Positions 16,397 through 24,930 of a stretch of 53,305 nucleotides of DNA are shown here, in pieces. The notes beneath the pieces are model-generated. The model ran no database searches. It saw nothing but the letters and a program-made list of their open reading frames with translations, and was not told the origin of the DNA. The translations under genes were made by a program, and so were the position numbers. The first letter of the stretch is position 1. Each line of letters starts with the position of its first letter. This DNA is from Spirochaetota bacterium. Lineage in GTDB: Bacteria > Spirochaetota > B62-G9 > DRHN01. Location of the stretch: positions 1 through 53,305 of the forward strand of contig JAFGTF010000006.1 of the NCBI GenBank assembly GCA_016934265.1, written 5' to 3'.

Positions 16397-17788
16397 ATGA
16401 AAAGGCATCTTGTCAGAAAAGGGGATGGTTCTTTCACCGAATTAACGGAGAGCGAACTCAAAAAGGAGCTGGAAGAAGGGACAAAGGACGCCGCCGATCG
16501 CGCGAAAGTCCAGCCGCTCGCTCATGACGAGCTGGAATTTCTCTATGACATTTTCACATATCCTTCCAAATTCGCGAGCGTTGCGATGGGTAATGAAGTC
16601 ATCCTGACATACGATGCCGCAACACTCAAGCTGAGAAGGGTTGGGGTTTCGACACATAGAATCCAATCACTTCAGGTATACGAGAAGCTTCTTGGAGCCG
16701 ACACGCTGGAGTTCGATCACGTGGACTACAGCTTCAAACCGGTAAAACCGATCATCACCTTCGAGCAGCCGGAACTCGAGCAGGCGCTTCTCGTCACCAC
16801 GCTGCCCCTCTTCTACGGAGCTCAACCGAACCTCGGACTGTACAACCAGCCCGACGGCCCGTGCCCGAATCCTGGGGACCTATTTGCTGCGGGAAAGATA
16901 AAAGAAGCGCAGGAATCACAGGAACAGGCCGTCGAGTACGCCGTCAACGATCTGGTCGAGGTCGGAAGCGCTATGTACGAGAGCGGCGCCGATGGAATAA
17001 ACTTCGATACTACCGGAGCCGCCGGTGATACGGATTTTCTCGCAACATTGAAAGCGGTCGAAATACTTCGTACAAAATACCCGCGTATGTGCATCGAGGT
17101 CGGAATGGCCGGTGAGTTCGTGCTCGGCATGCACGGAGGGCTCAGCTACGATGGAGTACGATTGGCGGGATTATATCCCCACAAGCAGGTGGAGCTTGCA
17201 CAGAAAGCCGGCGTGACCATCTTCGGGCCCGTGGTGAACACCAAGACGGACAGATCCGTGCCGTGGAACTGTGCCAGGGCGGTCACCTTTATAAAGGAAT
17301 GTGTGAAAATTTCCAAAATACCCATCCATGCGGACATGGGAATGGGCGTGGGCGGCCTTCCCATGGTGGATCATCCCCCTACCGATGCCGTATCCAGGGC
17401 GTCTAAAGCAATGGTCGAGATCACCAGATTGGACGGGTTGTAGGTGGGCGTAGGCGACCCCCCCGGCATGGCTATTGCTCACAGCACCGCCTCGGGCATG
17501 GGCGGAATGCGTACTGCCGGAGATCTGGTAGCACGCATGCAGATGACCCGCGGCATGAAGATCGGAGAATCAAAAGAGTATGTAGCCGGGAAACTGGGAG
17601 TTTCCGTCATGGACCTCGTAGACCCCGTACTTATGACGGAAATCAGGCAGGATTTAAACCTCGGGCTCACCACACCTCTCCCGAACTATGCAAAAGGAAT
17701 GGAAGCGAAATTCAATATAGCGGACGTATTGGGGATCGAGATAAACTCAGTTGCGAAATTCAAGGAAAGAACAAAACACGGGGGCTGA
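16397..17788 (+). CDS. mtbB: Dimethylamine:corrinoid methyltransferase MtbB, UAG read as pyrrolysine
   Basis: 463 aa with pyrrolysine at residue 349, encoded by TAG at 17441-17443. The context RLDGL-Pyl-VGVGDPPGM matches archaeal MtbB (GVDGI-Pyl-IGVGDPMGM, Pyl356). The upstream part also matches well (LGHIDYSFKPVKP-like, INFDTTGAAGDTD, HADMGMGVGGLPM). The downstream part continues in frame to TGA at 17786. It transfers a methyl group from dimethylamine to the corrinoid protein. Start chosen by AAAGGAGGTATCAGT before the ATG. It is the last methylamine gene of the operon; no MtmB for monomethylamine is present. Confidence 0.94.
17441..17443 (+). other. In-frame UAG decoded as pyrrolysine (mtbB)
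   Basis: TAG at the known Pyl position of MtbB, followed immediately by codons for the conserved GVGDP motif in the same frame. Confidence 0.92.
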
Positions 17789-17939
17789 CCGTAACAACCC
17801 GTATACATACACAATTTCGGACATGTACATGGAAGCCACGGGCCGGTAGACACGAGTCTGGATACGGACCTCATGCAAAAGGGGGCGGCTTGCCAAGGGA
17901 TTTCTCCGCGGGGCCGCACTATATAAAAGGAGCGTACGG

Positions 17940-19274
17940 ATGAGCGAGGGGAAAAAAGCGGGGGAAAAAAGAGTGTTGCCGGGGAAAAAATCAGCCAAGC
18001 TTCTCCATCTGAGAAAAAAGTATATCCCGGAAGCCGTTTTTCAGGTGGCACCTGTTTTCATCGAAAGGGGAAAAGGTGCGATTATTGAAGATGTAGATGG
18101 GAACGAGTATATAGATTTTGCCGGTGGAATTTGCGTGCTCAATGTCGGACAGAGCAACGAGGCGATAATTTCAGCGATAAAAGAACAGATGGAAAAACAT
18201 CTGCACGCGGACCACAATGTGACAATGTACGAGTCTTATGTGAGGCTCGCGCAAAAGCTTACGGAAATCACACCGGGCACGTTTCAAAAACAGGTGCTGT
18301 TCTCCAACAGCGGGGCGGAGGGAATCGAAAACGCCGTAAAAATCGCGAGACGGTTTACCGGCCGGTACGGCCTGATCTGCTTCGAGGGAGCGTTTCACGG
18401 CAGAACCGCGCTGACCATGGGACTGACGAGCCAGGTGAGAAACTACAAGTACGGGTTCGGACCCTTCGACCCGGGAATCCGGCGGTTTCCGTTTCCGTAC
18501 GGCTACAGGGCCCCGTTCGGCGTGAGTGCGGATGAATACGGCAACTACTGCATAGAAAAGATCGAAGACAGCTTTAGAAGCTACATCGCGTCAGACGAGA
18601 TCGCCGCCGTTGTTCTCGAGATAATACCAGGAGAAGGCGGCTATATGGTCCCTCCGAAGAATTTCGTGCAGAAATTGAGAAAGATCTGCGACGACCACGG
18701 CATCCTCTTGATCGACGACGAGATCCAGGTCGGAATGGGTCGCACCGGAAAGATGTGGGCGATAGATAATTTCGACGTGGTCCCCGATATTCTGGTTACG
18801 GCAAAGAGCATCGGCGGGGGAATGCCGATAGCGGCGACGGTGGCGAAAAAGGAGCACATGGACGCCGTCCCCATAAGCGGGCTGGGAGGGACTTTCAACG
18901 GCAACCCGGTTTCATGCGCCGCAGCCCTGAAAGTAATCGAGTTCTATGAAAAAGAAAATCTCGTACAAAACGCCGCGAGGCTCGGCAGGATTGCTATGGA
19001 TAGACTGGAAAAGATGCAAGAAAAGTATGCGGTGATAGGCGATGTGCGCGGCATCGGGTGTGCGATCGGTATAGAGCTGGTAAAAGACCGCCGAACGAAA
19101 AAACCCGATGCCGAACGTACAAAAGCCGTTCTGAAACAGTGTCACGAACACGGGTTGATCATTCTCTCCTGCGGCGCGTATCACAACGTCATCCGTTTCA
19201 TGTTCCCGCTCGTTATCAGCGAAGAGGAGCTGGAATCGGGCCTGGATATCCTGGAGAACGCCATCAAAAAATAA
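17940..19274 (+). CDS. Class III aminotransferase, 4-aminobutyrate (GabT)-like
   Basis: 444 aa, PLP fold-type I. Family motifs are FSNSGAEGIENAVKIAR, the aromatic/His stretch FEGAFHGRTALTMGLTSQ, the acidic DDEIQVGMGRTG and the PLP lysine in VTAKSIGGGMP. These enzymes move an omega- or alpha-amino group to 2-oxoglutarate or pyruvate. AAAAGGAGC precedes the ATG. It lies 152 bp after mtbB on the same strand, so it may be co-transcribed; a role in amine use is inference. It is convergent with the GRE gene. Confidence 0.85.
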   Translation: MSEGKKAGEKRVLPGKKSAKLLHLRKKYIPEAVFQVAPVFIERGKGAIIEDVDGNEYIDFAGGICVLNVGQSNEAIISAIKEQMEKHLHADHNVTMYESYVRLAQKLTEITPGTFQKQVLFSNSGAEGIENAVKIARRFTGRYGLICFEGAFHGRTALTMGLTSQVRNYKYGFGPFDPGIRRFPFPYGYRAPFGVSADEYGNYCIEKIEDSFRSYIASDEIAAVVLEIIPGEGGYMVPPKNFVQKLRKICDDHGILLIDDEIQVGMGRTGKMWAIDNFDVVPDILVTAKSIGGGMPIAATVAKKEHMDAVPISGLGGTFNGNPVSCAAALKVIEFYEKENLVQNAARLGRIAMDRLEKMQEKYAVIGDVRGIGCAIGIELVKDRRTKKPDAERTKAVLKQCHEHGLIILSCGAYHNVIRFMFPLVISEEELESGLDILENAIKK

Positions 19275-19317
19275 ACTTTCGTAAAAATAACGCCTGCATA
19301 GGGGCACGGCTTTTCGT

Positions 19318-21666
19318 CTATGCTAAATGAGCGGCCCTCTCAATTATATAATCTTGACATTCCGGACTCAACGTAACGAAGTATGCACTGTACCCCGTAA
19401 CCCTTACAAGAAGAGCTCGATGCTTCTTGGGGTGTTTCTTCGCATCGATAAGCGTCTCCTTATTTACCACATTTGTCTGAACATGCTGCCCGCCATTCTC
19501 AAAATAGGTTTCAATCAGGCCGGATAACAATTTTGTACCGTTTTCACCGGCAATACCTGTGGGATGAATCGATATGGTACTCCCCCCGCACGGAGTAAAT
19601 GAAAACACATCCTTAAACTTTGCCATTGAATTGAGAAGAGCCGTAAGTCCATTTCTATCCATACCGTTGACGGCTTCCTGATTCTCGCTCACAGGCTCCC
19701 TCGCCTGCCTCCCATCGGGTGTCGCCCCTGTTACCGCACCGTGACATGCGTAACCGTGATACGAGTAGATCGACGGTATAAGAAGCCCCAAATACGGATT
19801 GCTCATACCGATAACGGTTTGTACGAAGAAAAAGGCGATATCAACAGCGAACGAGTCCACATAGTCGTCATCGTTTCCATATTTGGGAAATTTATTGAGT
19901 AACTCCAGCCTCAACTTCTCTTGTCCTTCGAAATTATTCCTCAAAATAGCATTCAGCTCTTCAAGCGACATTCTCCCTTCTTCATATACGAGTTTCTTAA
20001 CGGCTGCAAGTGAGTCGGCTACCGTTGCTATTCCCCCGCAGAGACAGTCGAAATAAATATATCCCGTACCGGTGGGAGGGTTCCTTCTGAAATTCTTATA
20101 ATCCATGGCCGTTGCAATACAGTCTTTCATTACCACGGACTCAAAGGAGAAGGGTTTGAGTGAGAAATTTTGCCGGTAGTACTCACCCTGCTCCTGTAAC
20201 ACCTTTTCTATCTGATATTTGATCTGGGCTTTAAATGCATCGAGAAAGTCATCGAATGTTGTAAACTCATCGATTGTACCGGTATGCAACCCCATCTGAA
20301 GGCCGATCATAGGATCCAGACCGTCATTCAATGCCAATTCGAGATATTTCGGCAAATTGAACCAGTACTCTCTCAGCTCCATAGACCTGCCGGGCAATCC
20401 CGAATGGCAACACGCAATTTGCGCATAATCAACGGCATCACGAGGAAGGATGCCGCACTTTTCATAAGCCGGTATGATAACCTCGTCATTATAGAAAGCT
20501 ATCGTGTTTATCCCGCTACGGGCGATATCGACGGCTTTCAGCCAAAATACAGGATTGATACCTCTGAAGTATCTCACAATAATATTCGGCTGCCTCAGAT
20601 GAAGCTCATGTACCGCCTCCAGTATCAGAAAAGAAACCTCGTTCGTATCATCACCGCCGTCGATGTTCTTTCCTCCTACTGTACAATATTGTACACTGTC
20701 CAAACACAGCGATCTTTTCGTATCCCGGGTAATCGTGTAATTATAAATAGGCCTGCCGTGGGTATGAGAGATGATACTGGTAACCTCGTTACACTTGATG
20801 AAGAGATACTCGAGGATTTCGAGCGCTTCCTTCCTTGTGATAGTGCCGTTTTCGGTATCTTTCTTATAGAAGGGGTATAGATACTGGTCAGCACGCCCCA
20901 ACGTATAGTCACGAGCCCCTATGACTTGGTGCAGTATCAAATCAAGAAACCATATGGACTGAACAGCTTCATGAAATGTCGTCGCGGGATTTGCCGGCAC
21001 CCTTTCACAACACCGCTTTATCCGTAAAAGCTCTTGCCCTCGTTCCGTATGCTTCTTTTCCGGAATCAACCTTTCCAATTCCTGTACATACCGGTTTACG
21101 AAAGCCGTCACCGCATCGCAGCTTATTATTGAAGCGCGAAGAAACCGTCTCTTCCTGTCGGCCTCGGTATCTTCTCCTGTAATCGACTCAAGTTTCTCCC
21201 GGGCCGTTTCTTTGATCCCATTGATACCCAGCCTGAGAAGCGTTTCCCAATCGGGAATGGTGTGCCCATCCGTGTTATAAAACGACGGGGCGGGAAGAGC
21301 CCGATATGGACCCAAAGAGTCGGTCGCCTCCGGAAAAAGGGCTCGTAATACCTCGGGTCGAGATGCATAGTTGTATATATGCGGCGGTACAGTATCCGGT
21401 TCGAGGGTATAGATTTCCTGCAACAGCTTCTCTTCCTCCGCCGTAGGAGTCGTCTCTCTTACTCGACCGACGATAAAATCGTCTTCATCGATAACGATCG
21501 AGATATTGTCGAGTATCTCGCTTGTAATGAGAGCATGCCGTATTTCCGGGGGTTCTTCACGGTATTTCTCATACGCCCTCTTGAGATGGACAAATCTTTC
21601 GATAAATACGGTCCTGTCGTCAGCGGATAATACTCTGTCTCTCAGTTCCTCGATCCTCTTCAACAT
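19318..21666 (-). CDS. Glycyl radical enzyme of unassigned type (PFL-like Cys-Cys site)
   Basis: 782 aa, the usual GRE length. The glycyl radical loop near the C-terminus is RVTGYSAYFVTLSPECQD, with the radical on about Gly758. The active-site loop reads AQIACCHSGLPGRS, with Cys419-Cys420. The Cys pair and the following x-Ser resemble pyruvate formate-lyase (ACCVSP) and differ from the GCxEP loop of dehydratases, CutC and IslA. The rest (NLPKYLELALNDG, the long N-terminal helical part) is closer to the glycerol-dehydratase/HPAD branch. It is activated by the radical SAM activase encoded at 26.8-27.8 kb. The reaction is unknown. Ends in TAG. Confidence 0.88.
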   Translation of the reverse strand: MLKRIEELRDRVLSADDRTVFIERFVHLKRAYEKYREEPPEIRHALITSEILDNISIVIDEDDFIVGRVRETTPTAEEEKLLQEIYTLEPDTVPPHIYNYASRPEVLRALFPEATDSLGPYRALPAPSFYNTDGHTIPDWETLLRLGINGIKETAREKLESITGEDTEADRKRRFLRASIISCDAVTAFVNRYVQELERLIPEKKHTERGQELLRIKRCCERVPANPATTFHEAVQSIWFLDLILHQVIGARDYTLGRADQYLYPFYKKDTENGTITRKEALEILEYLFIKCNEVTSIISHTHGRPIYNYTITRDTKRSLCLDSVQYCTVGGKNIDGGDDTNEVSFLILEAVHELHLRQPNIIVRYFRGINPVFWLKAVDIARSGINTIAFYNDEVIIPAYEKCGILPRDAVDYAQIACCHSGLPGRSMELREYWFNLPKYLELALNDGLDPMIGLQMGLHTGTIDEFTTFDDFLDAFKAQIKYQIEKVLQEQGEYYRQNFSLKPFSFESVVMKDCIATAMDYKNFRRNPPTGTGYIYFDCLCGGIATVADSLAAVKKLVYEEGRMSLEELNAILRNNFEGQEKLRLELLNKFPKYGNDDDYVDSFAVDIAFFFVQTVIGMSNPYLGLLIPSIYSYHGYACHGAVTGATPDGRQAREPVSENQEAVNGMDRNGLTALLNSMAKFKDVFSFTPCGGSTISIHPTGIAGENGTKLLSGLIETYFENGGQHVQTNVVNKETLIDAKKHPKKHRALLVRVTGYSAYFVTLSPECQDYIIERAAHLA

Positions 21667-21776
21667 ACGAGCGCCTCCCCCTTAATGAAATACCGGTATA
21701 TACGACGGATTACGCCTAAAAAATCCTTATTTTAACTCATTATATAATTTAATCAATATCATAAAGATAACAATCC

Positions 21777-22673
21777 TTAGCGAAGGAACTCCGGATTTCT
21801 ATACTCGGGATGGGGATATTCGTAAAATCCCCTGTTAGTCTTAATTCCGATCTCATTCTTTTTTATCTTCTCCCTGAGAGCATGTGGAGGAAAGTCTTTT
21901 GGATCCTTGGATTCATTATAATACATCATCTCGATATCATAGACCACGTCGAGACCGATTCTATCCATGATGCCAAAGGGCCCCCAGGGCGTTCCGTACG
22001 CAGTCATCCAACCCCTGTCGACATCACGAAAATCAACAACGCCCTCAGCCCACATGTGAAGCGCTTCGCGTTTTACCGCCCTCCATATCCTGTTAAAGCA
22101 GAAACCCAGGCTTTCCTTTTTCACTGTCAGCGGAATGCACCCGACGGAACGAACCCAAGCCTTGACCGTTTCCATTACCCCTGCCGTCGTCTTTGCACCT
22201 CCCATCAAATCGGCCATATTTTGGCCGTGGACAAGAGAGTAAAAATGAATGTTCATACATAGTTCGGCCCGGCCCGTCGCACTCTCGATTCTAGATATCG
22301 GAATAGACGAGCTGTTTGTCGCCAATATGGCGTGGGATGGAGCCAGCATGTCGATTTCTGCGAAGACGTTTCGTTTCAACGCCAAGTCTTCAAAAACCGC
22401 CTCTATTACGAGATCCGCATCACGCAACGCCTTGTCCATTTCAACAAAGAATGCGACCTTTTTGGCCTCATTCTTCCAGTCCTCCAAGGACAACCGCGTC
22501 TTTCTTCCCGCTTGTTCGACAGCGACAGAAATGTATTCCATAGATCTCTGAAACGACCGCTGATTGATATCGTACAAACAGACGCGGTAACCGAATGTGG
22601 AAGACCAGAGCGCAATCTGAGTCCCCAACGTCCCAGCACCGATCACGGTAATATGGTGTAGCTTCTCTTTCAT
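21777..22673 (-). CDS. NAD-dependent 3-hydroxyacyl-CoA dehydrogenase family protein
   Basis: 298 aa. The N-terminal Rossmann fold shows ITVIGAGTLGTQIALWSS and an acidic strand LYDIN. Family motifs include DLVIEAVFEDLALK and NSSSIPIS. The C-terminal 3HCDH domain begins around residue 185 (GFCFNRIWRAVKREAL). Relatives act on 3-hydroxyacyl-CoA, carnitine or gulonate, so the substrate cannot be read from the sequence. GAGGATGG precedes the ATG. It lies between the GRE and the ThDP enzyme on the same strand. Confidence 0.85.
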   Translation of the reverse strand: MKEKLHHITVIGAGTLGTQIALWSSTFGYRVCLYDINQRSFQRSMEYISVAVEQAGRKTRLSLEDWKNEAKKVAFFVEMDKALRDADLVIEAVFEDLALKRNVFAEIDMLAPSHAILATNSSSIPISRIESATGRAELCMNIHFYSLVHGQNMADLMGGAKTTAGVMETVKAWVRSVGCIPLTVKKESLGFCFNRIWRAVKREALHMWAEGVVDFRDVDRGWMTAYGTPWGPFGIMDRIGLDVVYDIEMMYYNESKDPKDFPPHALREKIKKNEIGIKTNRGFYEYPHPEYRNPEFLR

Positions 22674-22842
22674 AATCCATCCTCGTTCCTATTGTATAAA
22701 AGAAACCCGAATCCCATCCGTACAAGACTGCCGGCAACCCGGCGGCCGCAGCGTACTCATTCGCGGTTTACTGCGAAGACTGGTTCCGGGCCCTATCCAA
22801 GGATTCCGTTTCGACAAGATACTTTCAGTTCGATTTCCCCCA

Positions 22843-24504
22843 TTACATGAGTATCGGAAACGATTCCGGGTCGGTCACCACATCGATGACTACAGGGAGG
22901 TTTAAGTCCAGCGCGTGCCGTATCGCTCCCTCTATTTCGCGAGGACTCTCCACCCTGATTCCTACTGCGCCGAGCTCCTCTGCTATCCGTGCAAAGTTCG
23001 TCTCTCGGAAAAGATAGTGGTCCTGCTCTCTTCCCCCGTTGTCGCCGTACGCCCTCCTGACTCCGATCTGGGTCTGCCCGAATACGCTGTTGTTGTTTAC
23101 AACGGTTACCGTGGGGATATCCCAACGAACCGCGGTCTCGAGCTCCTGGAAGTGATACCAGAACGCACCGTCGCCAGAAAAGCAGACGACCGGTCTATGA
23201 GGAAGCGCACATTTTACACCAAGCGCTGCGGGGAACGCCCACCCGAGTGAACCGGAAGCTCTGAGGAACAGCTGGTCGGGGCTTTTAATTCTGATAAGAG
23301 TGCCCGCCCATATTGCAGAGTATCCGGTATCCGATACGACGACGGCGTCTGACGGCAACGCTTTGGTGATCTCCCGGCAGAGCCGCTCCGGACGCACGGG
23401 AACGGCGTCCGAGTTGTACTGCGGCGCCACCTCATGCTCCCACTCCTCGCGGAGCGTCGCCGCATGTTTACTCCATTCATCCCTTTTGGGTCTCTTTCCC
23501 AGCATATCGAAAAGAAGAGTCAAGGAGGTCTTTGCGTCGCCGCAGATTCCCACCGTGCCGGGATAGTTTCTCCCCAATTCAGAAGGATTGATGTCGATCT
23601 GCAGTACCTTCGTTCCTTTTGCGGGCAGAGTCCAATTATTAGTGACCTGATCGCCCGCCCCGCAGCCTATGAAGAACACGAGATCCGCTTCGGAAACAAT
23701 CCTGTTTGCGCAGGGTCGGTTATAGGTTCCTACAGGGCCGACATAGAGCGGATGATCGTCGGGCAGCAGGCTTTTCGCGTCGACTGAGCTTACGACGGGG
23801 ATGGAACGTGTCTCCGCGAGCCTGCGTATCTCGGGACCTGCGTCCGAAACGACGGCGCCCCGGCCTGCCACGATAACAGGACGCGTGGAGCCCGATAGAA
23901 GCTCTGCCGCCTGCCGAATATCCCTCTTTTCCGGTATCGTTCTGTACGCGGGGCAGCGGAAGTAGCGTTCCTCGACGACCAGATCGAGCTCCGCCTCCTC
24001 CAGATCCGTTATGCCGCCTTCAAATCCGAGAAAATCGATATGGACGGGTGCGGGGGTGCCGGTCGTAGCTTCTCTGAAGGCCTGCAGCAGAAGATACGGA
24101 AGCTGCTCGCTGCTGTCCACCTCCACGTTGTACTTGGTGACCGCCTCGAACATGCTGTTGTGCATGATCTCCTGGTACGAATTCCTATACTGGAACAGCG
24201 GCGGTTTTCTGCCGGTAAATGCGATGATCGGCACATGTCCCAAGAATCCGTCCTGCAGTCCCGCCGCGAGATTGGCCGCCCCCACCGATTGAGCCATACA
24301 CACCGCCGGACGGTTGGATGCTCTGGCGTACCCGTCGGCCATATACGCTGCAGCCTTCTCCGAATGCGTGAGCACCCTCTTTATTCCTAGTTTCTCCATC
24401 TCCACCATCGCCCTTCGCAGGATGGCTTCCACGAAGAATACATGTGTAATACCATACCGCTTCAAGGTTTCGGCAATGTACCGCCCGCCGGTCATTCGTC
24501 CCAT
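22843..24504 (-). CDS. Thiamine-diphosphate enzyme, acetolactate synthase-like
   Basis: 553 aa with the three-domain ThDP layout. The N-terminal PYR domain has the activating Glu in THSEKAAAYMADGYA (Glu49). The central domain reads RPVIVAGRGAV. The C-terminal PP domain carries the metal/ThDP motif GDGAFWYHF...NNN. Homologues decarboxylate or ligate 2-oxo acids (acetolactate synthase, benzoylformate decarboxylase, oxalyl-CoA decarboxylase, Xsc); the specific reaction is not resolved. The start at 24504 has GGAGG 5 nt upstream. A longer frame from 24636 lacks a spaced ribosome site. Confidence 0.85.
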   Translation of the reverse strand: MGRMTGGRYIAETLKRYGITHVFFVEAILRRAMVEMEKLGIKRVLTHSEKAAAYMADGYARASNRPAVCMAQSVGAANLAAGLQDGFLGHVPIIAFTGRKPPLFQYRNSYQEIMHNSMFEAVTKYNVEVDSSEQLPYLLLQAFREATTGTPAPVHIDFLGFEGGITDLEEAELDLVVEERYFRCPAYRTIPEKRDIRQAAELLSGSTRPVIVAGRGAVVSDAGPEIRRLAETRSIPVVSSVDAKSLLPDDHPLYVGPVGTYNRPCANRIVSEADLVFFIGCGAGDQVTNNWTLPAKGTKVLQIDINPSELGRNYPGTVGICGDAKTSLTLLFDMLGKRPKRDEWSKHAATLREEWEHEVAPQYNSDAVPVRPERLCREITKALPSDAVVVSDTGYSAIWAGTLIRIKSPDQLFLRASGSLGWAFPAALGVKCALPHRPVVCFSGDGAFWYHFQELETAVRWDIPTVTVVNNNSVFGQTQIGVRRAYGDNGGREQDHYLFRETNFARIAEELGAVGIRVESPREIEGAIRHALDLNLPVVIDVVTDPESFPILM

Positions 24505-24930
24505 ACAATCCTCCAGATCTCTTTTTCGTAGATACGCCGCTACCGTTGTATGAACCACCGCATCCGCCGGGCACCCGTTGAGACTGTGGTGATAAAAACA
24601 GCGTTCGTTTTCTATTCTGGGAGCCGAACCCGTCATCTCCCTTTTCAGTTGTTACTCTGAAATCCTTGTAGAACGGCAATACCGTTACTGTCCGCAAACA
24701 ACGTACCGCCAATCCTCCTCCACATGTTACTGTAACGAAACGAAGCCACCGGGGTTTTTCTCCTTCACCGGTCTCTTTCGATTTAAAAACAACGGCAAGA
24801 ATGGCGAACTGTTTTGCTAAAAAACGATTCTGTCGAAAACCCTGTGATCGCCATACACTGTTTTCTTATACCGGATCAAAATCGCTTTACGAGTCTTATT
24901 CCTGCCGGCCGTTTCCACCCCTGCCGTTTA
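24505..24930. other. 426-bp gap with a weak sigma54-like site
   Basis: No gene is supported. An in-frame extension of the ThDP gene reaches 24636 but looks untranslated. On the minus strand a GG-N10-GC pair (24707-24706 to 24695-24694, GGTACGTTGTTTGC) fits sigma54 spacing, although the base before GG is C instead of T. It could let the ThDP, dehydrogenase and GRE genes start separately from the upstream genes. Confidence 0.35.

Noticed and set aside
19318..21666. GRE as choline trimethylamine-lyase (CutC), which would supply trimethylamine to the Pyl pathway
   Set aside because: CutC has GCVEP at the active-site Cys; this protein has ACCHSG, and the gene is on the opposite strand with an unrelated neighbourhood.
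24505..24636. 44-residue Cys-containing N-terminal extension of the ThDP enzyme
   Set aside because: The start at 24504 has a proper GGAGG site; at 24636 the purine run abuts the ATG, and the extension has no family counterpart.
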